Numbered from the stretch's first letter, positions 1 through 9,035 are shown. The stretch is DNA of 64,000 nucleotides from Verrucomicrobium sp. BvORR034 (GCF_000739635.1 NZ_BATQ01000166.1:62001-126000); one strand, 5' to 3'. Notes: generated by a model not told the origin, from the sequence alone. Program-made: numbers and translations.

Positions 1-825
1 CGCATCAGCTTCTCCACCGTCCACACCTCACAGGAGCCCACCTCCGGCGGATGGGTCGAGTTCAGCCGGCGGTACAATGCCGACATCGCCCTGCCCACCG
101 CCGCCCGGCTCTCCGCCACCTTCCCCCTCGTGAGCCCCGCCGCACGCCCCGCCATCAGTGATCACGAGTGGAAGGAGGTCAACATCATCCCAGGCCAGGA
201 GAACTGGGCCTCCTTCCCCAACGGCTGCAGCCTCCTCCATGTGGTGGACGGCGGGTACTATGAAACCAGCGGCGTGGTGGGAGCCCTGGCCTGGCTCGAT
301 GAGGCCCTGACCCAGCTCTCCAGCATCGCCGACTACCGCGCTCCCCTCCACCTCCCGCCGCCGCAGCACCAGTTCAAGATGCCCAGCCGCATCATCTTCA
401 TCGCCATGAGCGGATTTCCTGAACCGCCGGCCAACACCTGCAAGGATGAAGGCAAGTCCACCGCCGGTTCCGTCTTCGACGCCGTCTCGCCCATCATCGC
501 CGCCGTGGGAGTGCGCCAGGGCACCCAGAAGTACTATCCCGACGCCCTCCTCAAGATCTTCAAGTCAAGGTGGGACAGGCACGCCTCAGGCGTACGGTTC
601 GACTACACCCGCATTCTCCCGGAGATCCCCCTGGAGGACTGGAACAACGAGCCCGCCAGCACCTCGGGATACCTCCCCCAGGCACCTCCGCTTTCCTGGC
701 ATCTCCGTGCCTCCGAGCAGGCCCACATCGCGGCGCAGATGAAGTCCGACAGCACCCGCAAGCTGATCGAAAAAGTGCGCGCCCTCATCAACCAAAGCCC
801 CTCCGTCCCACCCACCTCACCATGA
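1..825 (+). CDS. Patatin-like phospholipase, C-terminal part (5' end outside window)
   Basis: The reading frame is open from base 1, so this is the C-terminal 274 residues of a longer protein. A stretch of the form R-L-S-A-T-F-P-L-V-S-P-A is followed by HVVDGGYYETSGV. This matches the patatin fold, in which the Asp of the DGG motif (codon at 247-249) is the second member of the Ser-Asp catalytic dyad. The GxSxG nucleophile elbow would lie upstream of the window. Patatin-like enzymes hydrolyse acyl esters of lipids; the substrate here cannot be told. The stop overlaps the start of the next gene (ATGA), suggesting translational coupling to that membrane protein. Confidence 0.8.
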   Translation, partial: RISFSTVHTSQEPTSGGWVEFSRRYNADIALPTAARLSATFPLVSPAARPAISDHEWKEVNIIPGQENWASFPNGCSLLHVVDGGYYETSGVVGALAWLDEALTQLSSIADYRAPLHLPPPQHQFKMPSRIIFIAMSGFPEPPANTCKDEGKSTAGSVFDAVSPIIAAVGVRQGTQKYYPDALLKIFKSRWDRHASGVRFDYTRILPEIPLEDWNNEPASTSGYLPQAPPLSWHLRASEQAHIAAQMKSDSTRKLIEKVRALINQSPSVPPTSP

Positions 826-2060
826 ATACAAGACGCAGCAGGTACTGGTTGTTCTGGTGGGCGCTGGTCGTTCTCATTTGCTACACCGTGTACCTCTCCG
901 GAGCCGCCAACTGGAGCCCCACCATGAAGAAGCACACCGGGCTGGGCTTCACAGACGACGTCACCAGCCCCGTCATCGCCATGGGGCTGGCAGACGATCC
1001 CGGCGAGTTTCACGGCGTGCTTGGCATCCCCGCGAAGCAGGCCAGCCCCTCAGACTCCTCCGCGGAACTGGGGCAACACAGCAGCTCCCAGAAAGACATC
1101 GGGCAGGACACCGACTCCGCGCAAAAGCTCCTCCGGCTCGATTTCGGCTTTCTCGCCCTTTACACCCTCGCCTTGCTGTTGCTCATCTGGCACCTCACCG
1201 CGGCAAAGATCCTCCAGCCCACGGCCTTTGCCGTCCTTCTGGCCAGTCTGCCGCTCGTCATCGCCGCCGCAGACGTGGTGGAGAATGTCAGCGCCCTTTC
1301 CATGCTCGGCAGGGTAGAGCAGTCGCTCATCAGGGCCATGCGGGAGGTCGTGGAAGCCCAACAAGACAAATCCGACGTAACAGCGCGGGTCAAGGACGTG
1401 CTGGCCAATGCCGCCACCCGCAACCCCGACAGCCCGCCCGTCTGGCAGACCCTCCACGACAAGAAGGTCATCCTCCTGAGCGGCGATGGCAAAGATCCGT
1501 CCGCCATTGAGACCATCGCCAAACTCGAGAACATTCCCGCCACCGTCTATGACGCCGTCGTGGATGCCAAGACCGCGGACGAAAAGGTGCAGACCCTGGA
1601 AGCCTCCGGCTACATCTTGATAAAAGGGGACCGCCCCACCGCCCGCAGCGAGAAGCTGCAGGAGGCATTCCACGCCCAGACCACGCCGGCCCCCGCCACC
1701 GCCCCAGCCACGCCACGGACGAACCCACAAGGCTACATCATGGAGCAAGTGCGCCAGGCCTGTCAGGACGTGCCCCTGCACATGCGCCAGGCCAGCCTCG
1801 CCAAGTGGGGCCTGTCAGGCCTCTTCTTCGCGCTCCTCGGTTGGGTCCTGCTGAAACGTCGGAAACGCGGCCCCACCCTTGCCGCACCTCGCGTGAGCTG
1901 GTGCCTCTCCGGCGTGCTCATGATCACCGGCGCCCTCACTCTCCTCACCGGCACCTTCATCTGGCCCATCTGCATCGAGGCCGGATTCCTCTTCATCATC
2001 GCCGCATTCGTCCCCCTCTTCCTCGGTGGTCTGAAGCTCGCCACCAGCCGCGTCCTGTGA
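822..2060 (+). CDS. Multi-pass membrane protein of unknown function
   Basis: This 412-residue protein starts at the ATG overlapping the stop of the patatin gene. Hydrophobic segments lie near residues 9-27, 108-126, 133-151, 329-347 and two more in the last 55 residues. Between them is a soluble, charged stretch (about 155-325) with a Pro/Ala/Thr-rich linker. No family motif was recognised. The four-base overlap makes it likely to be made with the lipase, perhaps as a membrane partner; that is inference. The frame stays open upstream into the lipase gene, but the start at the overlap is the natural one. Confidence 0.7.
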   Translation: MNTRRSRYWLFWWALVVLICYTVYLSGAANWSPTMKKHTGLGFTDDVTSPVIAMGLADDPGEFHGVLGIPAKQASPSDSSAELGQHSSSQKDIGQDTDSAQKLLRLDFGFLALYTLALLLLIWHLTAAKILQPTAFAVLLASLPLVIAAADVVENVSALSMLGRVEQSLIRAMREVVEAQQDKSDVTARVKDVLANAATRNPDSPPVWQTLHDKKVILLSGDGKDPSAIETIAKLENIPATVYDAVVDAKTADEKVQTLEASGYILIKGDRPTARSEKLQEAFHAQTTPAPATAPATPRTNPQGYIMEQVRQACQDVPLHMRQASLAKWGLSGLFFALLGWVLLKRRKRGPTLAAPRVSWCLSGVLMITGALTLLTGTFIWPICIEAGFLFIIAAFVPLFLGGLKLATSRVL

Positions 2061-2186
2061 TCCTCAGGGCCCTCATGTCGGCCAGAGCGCCCGATGTCAG
2101 CGCCTCGACGTCTCAGGCGAAGCTGTTTGTAGTTCAATCTTTAGATTGCTGCATTCGCCGCATGAGCAGCGCGATTGAGCGCTCTA

Positions 2187-2205
2187 AAGGGCCAACGGCC
2201 CGGCA
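2187..2205. repeat. Partial copy of the three-hairpin GGGCC repeat
   Basis: Contains GGGCCaacGGCCCGGC, the first hairpin of the longer elements at 5617-5720 and 9036-9138. The other two hairpins are absent here. Confidence 0.6.
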
Positions 2206-2250
2206 CCATCAAGCCTGCCCACGACGTCCGCGGCGCCCCAAAGGCAGCAA

Positions 2251-2290
2251 ACTGAAGCTGGAACGACGAAACACTTCACGGTTGTTGGAA
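2251..2290. repeat. Dispersed 40-bp repeat, copy 1
   Basis: Resembles 15146-15187 over about 40 bases, with the shared core GAACGACGAA and then a CGGTT block. Both copies lie in gene-free DNA next to other repeat families. Confidence 0.5.
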
Positions 2291-2588
2291 ACGCACCCGT
2301 TCGCCCGGAGATGTCGTCCGGCACGAGGATGACAGAAGCCGATCCCTACTTGCCTGCTGCGGCGGCCCCACCGCTCTGCCCAGCTTCAAGGTTCCATGAA
2401 ACTCCCCGGATCCGCAAAAGCGGCTGTTCCCGCACGCACTCCCCAGCCCCGCAAGCGGAGCCAGATGCTTGCGCGGCAAGGCACAAGCACCCCCATCCCC
2501 TCCCAACTCGGGCAAACGGAAACCCACCCCCTCATCCTCAATTCCGTAAATTCCGTTCATTCTGTCTAACCTCAGTTTCATTCTCAGT

Positions 2589-2617
2589 CTCTGTGCCCTC
2601 TGCGTCTCTGTGGTTAA
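2589..2617. repeat. CTCTGTG...GTGGTTAA dispersed repeat, copy 1
   Basis: Related copies are at 15446-15467 and 18045-18075. An AT-richer lead with ATTCCGT/ATTCTGT words precedes this copy and the one at 18045. Similar sequences occur in intergenic DNA of many bacteria, but I do not know an established name. Confidence 0.6.
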
Positions 2618-2719
2618 GCCCGACTCCCCTTCCACCCCAACCACCAACCACGAACTAAGAACCCGCCCCTTTCACCCGTAGAGCTTTTTCCGTCACCACC
2701 TCCCCTGCCGGGACATGTC

Positions 2720-5425
2720 ATGATGACCGTGAAAGCAACCGCCCCTCTCCTCGCCATCCTTCTGCTCACCGCCGCCCCTCTCCTGAGCGCGGCGGAGCTG
2801 AAGCCGAAGCCCGGCCCATTCTTCGAGCCCGACTTCCCCTTTTACCAGACCCAGGTGGATCTCACGGTCCCCGGCGGCCCCCTGGCGGAGAACTTTGCCG
2901 TGCGCGGCCTCGTGCTACCCCTGGCCCACGGCATGGCAGTCGCCTTTGATCAGGATCTGCTGCGCATCGCCGGCATCTGGTCAACCTCCACGGACAAGCC
3001 GCTGGTGACCCCCATGAACATGGCGCAGATCTCCTACGCCAGACCTCATGACAAGGCTGGCGCGCAGCATGCCAGGCCCACCGGCCCCATCTTCTTCCCC
3101 ACCGCACTCAAGCCCGGTGCCGCCACTTCCGCAGAGGCGCTGAAGACCGACCCGCGCCAGCCCAATGCGACCAGCGATCTGGGCCGTGGCGCGCTGCCCG
3201 ACGCCCATGGCCGCTTCCTTGGCATCGAGGATTGCGGCACCACCGCCGTGCTGCACTACCGCGTGGGCCAGACTCGGGTGCGGGAGTGGCATGAGGTCCG
3301 ACCCCTTTCCGGGCAGACCGTCATCCTGCGCCACTTCGCGATCCAACCGGAGCCGGGCCAATCAGCCCCATCGCCGTCGCAGCCCCTGCATTTCGCCGTC
3401 GGCCCGGCCACCTGGTTGCTTCCTACAACCCGGCTCGCCACCTGCTCCACCCCAGAGGGTGCGCTACTCGCCGTCGCCACCAATTCAGACGCCCTCACGC
3501 TCGCCACCCAGGATGGTGAACTCACCGCCACCTTCACCCCTGCACCCGGCGGGAAGGAACACCGCTTCACCCTGGCGCTGGCACTGGCGCTCGCCCCAGG
3601 TTCCGCACCAGCAGCCGCAGAGGCCTCCTCCCTGCCAGGCCAGATCGGCGTCACCCCGCCCGCCCCCACGCCGGGCAGCGCCCGACGCTGGCCGGAAGCG
3701 ATCACCACCGCTGGCACCACCGGGAGCGTGAAAGCCAATGGCCTCGCCCTTGATCTCCTGGCCCTGCCGGAAGACAACCCCTGGAAACGCCGTGTGCGCG
3801 CCGCCGACATCGGTTTCCTCGCACCCGATCGCGCCGCCGTGCTCACTTATGACGGCGATGTGTGGCTCGCAGACGGCCTCCAGTCCCCCAACCTCGAGCG
3901 CGTCACCTGGCACCGCTTTGCCTCCGGCCTGCATGAGTCCCTGGCCCTCGCCATTGTGGATGGCGGGGTCCAGGTGGCCACCAAGAACGGCCTCGTGCGC
4001 CTGCGGGATCGAGACCATAACGGCGAGGCCGACTGGTATGAGAACTTCAGCGACGCCATGCGCCAGAGCCAGTCCACACGCGCCTTCCCTCTGGACATGG
4101 ACATCGGCCCCGATGGCTCCACCTACGTCTCCCAGGGCGGCATCCCCATGGGCGGCGGCGGCACCTCCTATCTCGGCAGTGTCGCCCGCATCACCCCGGA
4201 CGGGCGCAGCGCAGAGATCATCTCCACCGGCGCGCGGGAGCCCTACGTCACCGTGCACCCGCAGACCGGCCTCATCACCGGCACCGACCAGCAGGGCGCC
4301 TTCATCCCCTCCTCCGTCAGCTACCTCATCCGCCCTGGCGATCACTTCGGCTTCAATCAGGAGAAGCCTGCCAAGCTCACCCCGCCGCTCCTCTGGATCC
4401 CTCACACGGAGGACAACTCCTGCGCCTCGCAGGTCTGGATTACAGGAAACAAGTTCGGCCCCATGGCCGGTCAACTGCTGCACCTCTCCTACGGCAACGG
4501 CGGCCTCTTCCTCATCAGCCCAGACCTCGATGCTCCCATCCCACAAGGCGCGTTCATCCCCCTCGGACTCGATACCAAGATCCCCATCCTGCAAGGCCGC
4601 CTCCAGCCTGATGGTGCCGCCGCCTGGCTGGCAGGATTTCAAATCTACGACTCCCGCGCGCCCCAGCTCCAGGCCCTCGGCCGCCTCCGTCTCAGCGGCG
4701 ATCCTGTCGCCAGCCCCATCTCCGCCAAGTCCTGTGCCGATGGGGTGATCCTGAACTTCGCCTCCCCACTCAAGGCCGACAGCGTACGCGCCGAGCAGGT
4801 CACCGCCCAGGCCTGGAACTACCTCCGCTCCAAGGCCTACGGCAGCGGCCGCTATCGCAAAGACGGCACCGTCGGCATGGACCCCGTCGGCGTCTCCCAG
4901 GCTGTTGTTTCCAAGGACCGCCGCTCCGTCTTCATCCACCTGCCCGGGCTCGGCCCCGTCATGCAGCTCGAGGTGCGGCACACCTTCAAGCTGGAAAACG
5001 GCACCCCCGCAGAAGGCGTCACCTACTTCACCATCCACCAGCCCCACGCGGTGAATCTCGCCCAGAGCGGCTTCCCCGGCGTCGATCTTACCAAGACCGA
5101 CATCGTCTCCCGTCCACAAATCGAAGGCCTCCCCACTGAAACGCTGGGCAAGACACTCAGCGTCACCTTGGGCTGCATCGCCTGCCACTCCGTGGATGGC
5201 ACCAAGGAAGGCAAGACCGGCCCCACCTGGAAAGGTCTCTTCGGCATCGAGCGCGAATTCGCCGACGGCTCCCAGGAGTCCGCCAACGAGTTCTACCTCC
5301 GCGACTCCATCCTCAATCCCCAGCGCAAGATCGTCAAAGGCTACCTCCCGGGCATGGCCAGCTACAAAGGCGTCCTCACCGATGCCCAGATCGAGTCGTT
5401 GATCATGTACATCCGGAGCTTGTAG
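2720..5425 (+). CDS. Secreted DUF6797-type protein with C-terminal cytochrome c domain
   Basis: This 901-residue protein begins with a clear signal peptide (hydrophobic core about residues 8-22, then Ala-rich cleavage region), so it is exported to the periplasm. The N-terminal half resembles the DUF6797-type proteins of Planctomycetes and Verrucomicrobia, followed by propeller-like segments. The C-terminus is a class I cytochrome c domain: haem-binding CIACH at 819-823 and a probable axial Met at 879. Such proteins are typical of PVC bacteria and are usually linked to periplasmic redox steps, often in carbohydrate breakdown. The exact reaction is unknown. It stands alone between two repeat-rich gaps. 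Confidence 0.85.
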   Translation: MMTVKATAPLLAILLLTAAPLLSAAELKPKPGPFFEPDFPFYQTQVDLTVPGGPLAENFAVRGLVLPLAHGMAVAFDQDLLRIAGIWSTSTDKPLVTPMNMAQISYARPHDKAGAQHARPTGPIFFPTALKPGAATSAEALKTDPRQPNATSDLGRGALPDAHGRFLGIEDCGTTAVLHYRVGQTRVREWHEVRPLSGQTVILRHFAIQPEPGQSAPSPSQPLHFAVGPATWLLPTTRLATCSTPEGALLAVATNSDALTLATQDGELTATFTPAPGGKEHRFTLALALALAPGSAPAAAEASSLPGQIGVTPPAPTPGSARRWPEAITTAGTTGSVKANGLALDLLALPEDNPWKRRVRAADIGFLAPDRAAVLTYDGDVWLADGLQSPNLERVTWHRFASGLHESLALAIVDGGVQVATKNGLVRLRDRDHNGEADWYENFSDAMRQSQSTRAFPLDMDIGPDGSTYVSQGGIPMGGGGTSYLGSVARITPDGRSAEIISTGAREPYVTVHPQTGLITGTDQQGAFIPSSVSYLIRPGDHFGFNQEKPAKLTPPLLWIPHTEDNSCASQVWITGNKFGPMAGQLLHLSYGNGGLFLISPDLDAPIPQGAFIPLGLDTKIPILQGRLQPDGAAAWLAGFQIYDSRAPQLQALGRLRLSGDPVASPISAKSCADGVILNFASPLKADSVRAEQVTAQAWNYLRSKAYGSGRYRKDGTVGMDPVGVSQAVVSKDRRSVFIHLPGLGPVMQLEVRHTFKLENGTPAEGVTYFTIHQPHAVNLAQSGFPGVDLTKTDIVSRPQIEGLPTETLGKTLSVTLGCIACHSVDGTKEGKTGPTWKGLFGIEREFADGSQESANEFYLRDSILNPQRKIVKGYLPGMASYKGVLTDAQIESLIMYIRSL

Positions 5426-5616
5426 GTGGGGGGGCGCGATGGCGGGTCAGTTCACGTTGCTTTCCTCGCACCCATTCTCTCTTTCGTTCCCCGCCAAACT
5501 TCAAACGCCAAACTTCAAACTTCAAACTTCAAACTTCAACGTCTAGATCAGCACGTCCGCTCGAGAACGAGCCTGGGCAACCAGGCACCTCAAACCTGGA
5601 ACCCATCCCACCTCAT

Positions 5617-5720
5617 GAGGGCCAACGGCCCGGCGTCATACCAGCCCAGGGCAACGCCCTGGGAACTGGGGAACAAAAAAATCTGAGGGCTGAAAGCCCG
5701 GCGTCATTCAACGTGCGTCC
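5617..5720. repeat. Three-hairpin repeat, copy 1
   Basis: Three perfect hairpins with 3-nt loops lie in a row: GGGCC-aac-GGCCC, CCCAGGGC-aac-GCCCTGGG and GGGCT-gaa-AGCCC. A second nearly complete copy is at 9036-9138 and a fragment at 2187. Loops and spacing are conserved, as expected of a REP/BIME-like element. Confidence 0.75.
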
Positions 5721-5721
5721 C

Positions 5722-5872
5722 TCCCACCCCGAAGGCCAATTCGACCGCCCAATCACCCAGCGCCCCTCCACCTGGATGCGAAGCATCTGTGGAGTGCGGC
5801 GAGAATCGCCGCTTTCGCGCCCCTTGCAACTTCCTGCAACCTTGACACAGGAGCAGAGTGAGACCCGCGTCG
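5722..5872. repeat. 145-bp direct repeat, copy A
   Basis: Closely matches 6638-6795 in the same orientation. It contains the hairpin GCGGCGA-gaa-TCGCCGC. Copies A and B flank the gene at 5873-6502: this copy ends at its stop codon and the other lies upstream of its start. Confidence 0.8.
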
Positions 5873-6502
5873 TCAAGCTCTTCCGTCTGCTTCAGCCACC
5901 ACCCGCTTCCACGTCTCCGTCAGGGTTATCTCCTGAGTGCAGGTTTCAGCATCCATCAAACGGAAACTGTGGCGGGCAAAATGGCCTGTCGACGGAACGG
6001 TGGATGAGAACAGCAAGACCGTATCGTTGCCCACCACATTCGAGATCACCAACGGCTCCCCATCTGACAAACAATGTCCTGAGACCGCTGGAGGCTGAGA
6101 AGAGACGTCAAAGGCAAACTCCACGTCCGCATCATCATCCTCATGTCGCCAGATACCTGTGAGGTCCCCAGCCTCCGAGGGACTCATCATAAAACGGCTG
6201 ATCGGGAGCCAAGCCACCCGAAAGCCTTCGAACCTCTGCTCGAGAAGCTTGGGAAGTGCCCGGCAGTTCTCGTCAGGCACAGACAGGTGCAGTACGTACT
6301 CCCCACCATGAAAGGTCCCAACTTCAAGATGCGAGACCTTCAGGCCACATGCCTCTGCGAGTCGGACCGCAGCCGTCATGGCAATCACGTATCCTTCCCT
6401 CTCATAGACGTGCCATTGCTGATGGTGCAACGCATCGCGCTCGGATTCATTCAAAGCCAACCACTGATCGTACGTCATAACGCGAGGGTGCAACATTCTC
6501 AT
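5873..6502 (-). CDS. Hypothetical protein, 209 aa
   Basis: A 209-residue soluble protein with no signal peptide or membrane segment and no family I recognise. Composition is ordinary, with an acidic patch (EDDDADVE) mid-protein. The even amino-acid use and clean start support a real gene. It is enclosed by a pair of 145-bp direct repeats (5722-5872 and 6638-6795), which could make it a unit that is gained or lost by recombination; that is inference. Confidence 0.6.
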   Translation of the reverse strand: MRMLHPRVMTYDQWLALNESERDALHHQQWHVYEREGYVIAMTAAVRLAEACGLKVSHLEVGTFHGGEYVLHLSVPDENCRALPKLLEQRFEGFRVAWLPISRFMMSPSEAGDLTGIWRHEDDDADVEFAFDVSSQPPAVSGHCLSDGEPLVISNVVGNDTVLLFSSTVPSTGHFARHSFRLMDAETCTQEITLTETWKRVVAEADGRA

Positions 6503-6637
6503 CCAGCCAATCAGGTTGTTCCAGAAAGGTCAATCCGCGAATCCGGGGCAAGATACACGCCCAAGGTCAAAGAATCGCCACCTGCACCCGCTAAAGCCGA
6601 CGTCCCCAGCCTCCGACAATACTCAGTTCCCCTTCAC

Positions 6638-6795
6638 TCCCACCCCGGAGGCCAATTCGACCGCCCAATCACCCATCGCCCCCTCCACCTGGATGCGTAG
6701 CATCTGTGGAGTGCGGCGAGAATCGCCGCTTTCGCTCCCCTTGTGACTTCCTTGAACCTTGATACACGAGCAGAGTGCGCCCTGCGTCCGTCGAA
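6638..6795. repeat. 145-bp direct repeat, copy B
   Basis: Second copy of the element at 5722-5872, roughly 85-90% alike by eye, with the same GCGGCGA-gaa-TCGCCGC hairpin. Same orientation as copy A. Confidence 0.8.
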
Positions 6796-6836
6796 TGAGC
6801 ACGACCACCCAGCAACTCCCCCCAGCCCTCCGACCC

Positions 6837-6946
6837 CCGAACCCGGAGGGTTCACCATGAATAGCCATAGGCCGGCCGAGTGTAGCGAGGACTGCCTATG
6901 GTATCCGCCCGAGCACTCACTACCGCGCAGCGGTAGGCCCATCGCG
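6837..6946. repeat. Two-hairpin repeat with 66-bp identical core, copy 1
   Basis: Bases 6837-6902 are identical to 12814-12879. The core has an inverted pair CCATAGG/CCTATGG. A second hairpin CTACCGC-gca-GCGGTAG follows at about 6920-6936, then CCCATCGCG, also shared. The two copies bracket a 6-kb block of small genes. Confidence 0.85.
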
Positions 6947-6959
6947 TCACCCACCCCCG

Positions 6960-7367
6960 TTACGCAATCACCTCCCCAACCGGTCGGAAATAACGCTCCG
7001 CCAGCTCTGTCATCGTGGCTGCGACCCGGGTGGATCCGGATCCAGGAAGGTGCATCACCAACGGCCAGGGCTCACCCGCCGTCATGTCATAGGCCAGATG
7101 CTGCGTGCCACCATCGGATCCAATGACGACGAACGTCGGCCACAACTCCTCAAACACCGACCTCAGACTCAACATCTCTGAGGAAGAGTAGAGTTGAAGG
7201 CAGTCGAACCAAGCCGGATCATCCTCATCAAATCCCACCTCGCCTCCATCAGATCGAGCCAGGAACTCGAAGTAGTCGTCGGGCACCGCAGCCGGAAGCA
7301 CGGCCCGGACCGCCCTGATGACATCCTGGTTCGCACCAGGTGGAAACAAACTTGCAACGACCTTCAT
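6960..7367 (-). CDS. SMI1/KNR4 (SUKH-like) family protein
   Basis: A 135-residue protein whose central pattern resembles the SMI1/KNR4 (SUKH) fold: PDDYFEFLARSDGGEVGF near the N-terminus, then FVVIGSDGGTQHLAYDM. In bacteria this fold is common among immunity proteins of contact-dependent toxin systems and also occurs as orphan genes. No toxin gene is visible nearby. I chose the ATG at 7367 because the domain begins there; an upstream in-frame start would overlap the preceding gene. It lies 23 bases after the small gene at 7391-7687, probably in one transcript. Confidence 0.75.
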   Translation of the reverse strand: MKVVASLFPPGANQDVIRAVRAVLPAAVPDDYFEFLARSDGGEVGFDEDDPAWFDCLQLYSSSEMLSLRSVFEELWPTFVVIGSDGGTQHLAYDMTAGEPWPLVMHLPGSGSTRVAATMTELAERYFRPVGEVIA

Positions 7368-7390
7368 GGCGGGTGGCGGCTGAAGCGAGT

Positions 7391-7687
7391 TCAACGTTCG
7401 CACGGATTCCGATGAAACCACCGTGAGGATCGCGCAACGAGCCATTTGTCGGCGACCGCAGACAACGCCAGCGGCTCGGGACCACCGCCCTGGACAAAGT
7501 CGCTTCTCCGCCCAGGCAAGACTTCATCAGAGCCGTCTGCAAAACGGATGCCGTGGTCCTCACCTCGATAGTCGTGCCAGTAGCAGGCAATCACGACAGC
7601 TCCGTCCAAGATATCGTATTCATAAGCACCGAATGGGTCACGAACGGTCCCAGTGTGCCGGATGGTGAAACGTTCGGCCTTTTGCAT
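7391..7687 (-). CDS. Small hypothetical protein
   Basis: A 98-residue protein starting MQKAERFTIRHTG, rich in aromatic and acidic residues, without membrane segments. No family recognised. The ATG at 7687 gives a compact protein; an upstream extension of 34 residues is Arg/Cys-rich and looks non-coding. It sits just upstream of the SMI1/KNR4-like gene on the same strand, so the two may form a small operon. Confidence 0.5.
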   Translation of the reverse strand: MQKAERFTIRHTGTVRDPFGAYEYDILDGAVVIACYWHDYRGEDHGIRFADGSDEVLPGRRSDFVQGGGPEPLALSAVADKWLVARSSRWFHRNPCER

Positions 7688-7698
7688 GAGTGAGTGAA

Positions 7699-8007
7699 CT
7701 AGTCTTGTTGGGGTAACAGGGACGCTGCAGGGACGGGTTCTTGATGCAGCTCCTCGGCAAACCGCTCGATGCCGGTGCAGTTGTCGCAAATCAGAGCCGA
7801 GGCTTCTTCATTAAGCCATTCCATCTCCAGAAAGGTGAGCCCCCTGGTGTTCATCATGATCTTCTTTTTGAAGAATGTAACTCCGTGACACCGGGAGCAC
7901 GAGATCACTCTGCCACGTATCACCCAGGCATTCACGAACTGAACCGGCGACTCACCAGACTGCGCGAGGTTCTTGGGTGGACCGTCTCGTCGGGGTGGGA
8001 TCTTCAT
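7699..8007 (-). CDS. Small CxxC protein, possible zinc ribbon
   Basis: A 102-residue protein with two CxxC pairs, C37-C40 (CSRC) and C74-C77 (CDNC), about 34 residues apart. This arrangement suggests a structural zinc site. No enzyme motif is seen. The ATG at 8007 is preferred, although the frame extends 17 residues further upstream. It ends 11 bases before the start of the 7391-7687 gene, so three or four genes here may be co-transcribed. Confidence 0.6.
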   Translation of the reverse strand: MKIPPRRDGPPKNLAQSGESPVQFVNAWVIRGRVISCSRCHGVTFFKKKIMMNTRGLTFLEMEWLNEEASALICDNCTGIERFAEELHQEPVPAASLLPQQD

Positions 8008-8150
8008 GAGTGGTTTTGGGTGCAAGTTAGATTCCAGTCCGCCCACCTGCGAGCACAAAAGGTTACGAACGCATCACAGGGCTCCACAGCACCTGATCTA
8101 GCCATTCCACGCCCTGTTCAGCTTGGCTTCTTATTCACCGGCTCCACGTC

Positions 8151-8363
8151 CTAGATCGATCTCAACCATCGAAAAAAACGGATCCCGGCGTAAATTCCGA
8201 TCCCTGCCCCCAAGACCATGCCAGGGATGATTTCAGGCCAATCAGGCTTTCCATAAGAAGGTGGGAAGAGAGTGATCCACGCGGGCACGATGAGAAAGAT
8301 CGAGGGAACCGCCACCACCCCAAAAAGGACGATGGATGCAGAAGCTGCGCCGATTACATTCAT
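8151..8363 (-). CDS. Small two-helix membrane protein
   Basis: A 70-residue protein with a hydrophobic segment at about residues 8-31 and a second at about 47-63, ending in a basic tail (RFFRWLRS). This predicts a hairpin-type inner membrane protein. No family recognised. It lies between the CxxC gene and the broken acetyltransferase, same strand. Confidence 0.5.
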   Translation of the reverse strand: MNVIGAASASIVLFGVVAVPSIFLIVPAWITLFPPSYGKPDWPEIIPGMVLGAGIGIYAGIRFFRWLRSI

Positions 8364-8381
8364 ACTTAGGATGTGCCCCAG

Positions 8382-8938
8382 CTACTCCGTCAACCGTCGA
8401 ATCACCCGGCACGGATTTCCCGCAGCAACGACATCAGAGGGAATCGACCGCGTGACCACGCTCCCAGCACCGATCACCGTCCGGTCGCCAATCGTCACGC
8501 CGGGGCAAATGATGGCGCCACCTCCCACCCAGACGTCCGAGCCGATGGTCACCGGCTTCGCCGCCTCCCGCCAGGTGCGGCGCTCCATGGCGCTAAGCGG
8601 ATGCGTCGCGGTATAGATCTGCACCGCCGGCCCAAAGAGCACATTGCTGCCGATGGTCACCGGCATCACATCCAGCACCACGCAGTTGAAATTGAAGAAC
8701 ACCTTGCTGCCCAGCACGATGTTGTAGCCGTAGTCGCAGTAAAAGGGAGGCTGGATCCACGCGTCGTTCGGATAGCCGAGCAACGCATCAAGAAGACGCC
8801 GCCGCTCCTCCGGTTCATCCTCCCGTGATCATTGAAGCGCTTGAAGAGATCCCGACAGCGCTGCCGTTCCCGGGAAAGCTCAGGATCCACGGCATCGTAC
8901 AACTCTCCAGCCAGCATCTTTTCCTTCTCCGTTTTCAT
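8382..8938 (-). pseudogene. Maltose/galactoside O-acetyltransferase-like gene with frameshift
   Basis: The N-terminus (MKTEKEKMLAGELYDAVDPE, start at 8938) is the typical start of maltose acetyltransferases. The left-handed beta-helix part (hexapeptide repeats such as VTIGSNVLFGPAV and VTIGSDVWVGGGAIICPGV) follows in a different frame. Reading crosses from one frame to the other at about 8821-8827, consistent with one missing base; joined, the text runs ...FKRFNDH then EDEPEERRRLLDALLGYPND. The active-site His (TATHPLSA) is present in the second part. It is either a recently broken gene or a sequencing error. The intact enzyme would acetylate a sugar hydroxyl using acetyl-CoA. Confidence 0.8.
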
Positions 8939-9035
8939 AGCAGAATAGATCGCGTGTGTCAGCCCAACACGATACAGGCGGTCTCCGAAAGCGCAGGCAA
9001 ATTCAGCCCATAGAGGCCGCAACAATTCATTTCAC

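Larger units (their letters stand above)
2061..2719. other. Intergenic region with dispersed repeat fragments
   Basis: No convincing gene in 659 bases. It contains a small hairpin CAATCT-tt-AGATTG near 2137, a fragment of the GGGCCaacGGCCC repeat at 2187-2205, a 40-base element at 2251-2290 resembling 15146-15187, and a CTCTGTG-rich repeat at 2589-2617. Short open frames here look like chance readings of repeats. Confidence 0.6.
5426..5872. other. Intergenic region built mainly of repeats
   Basis: The 447 bases hold short direct repeats of CAAACTTC (about 5500-5540), a three-hairpin repeat (5617-5720) and a 145-bp direct repeat (5722-5872) ending next to the stop of the minus-strand gene that follows. 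I see no gene. Confidence 0.7.
6503..6959. other. Intergenic region with two repeat elements
   Basis: Gene-free 457 bases containing direct repeat copy B (6638-6795) and the two-hairpin repeat (6837-6946). The short open frames here are not supported. Confidence 0.65.

Noticed and set aside
570-821. N-terminal extension of the membrane protein into the lipase gene
   Set aside because: The text is Arg/Pro-rich shadow; the ATG overlapping the lipase stop is preferred.
3485-5188. Long open frame (567 codons) on the minus strand
   Set aside because: It lies opposite the cytochrome c gene, is a high-GC shadow rich in Gly and Ala/Val with no domain, while the plus strand has signal peptide and CxxCH motif.
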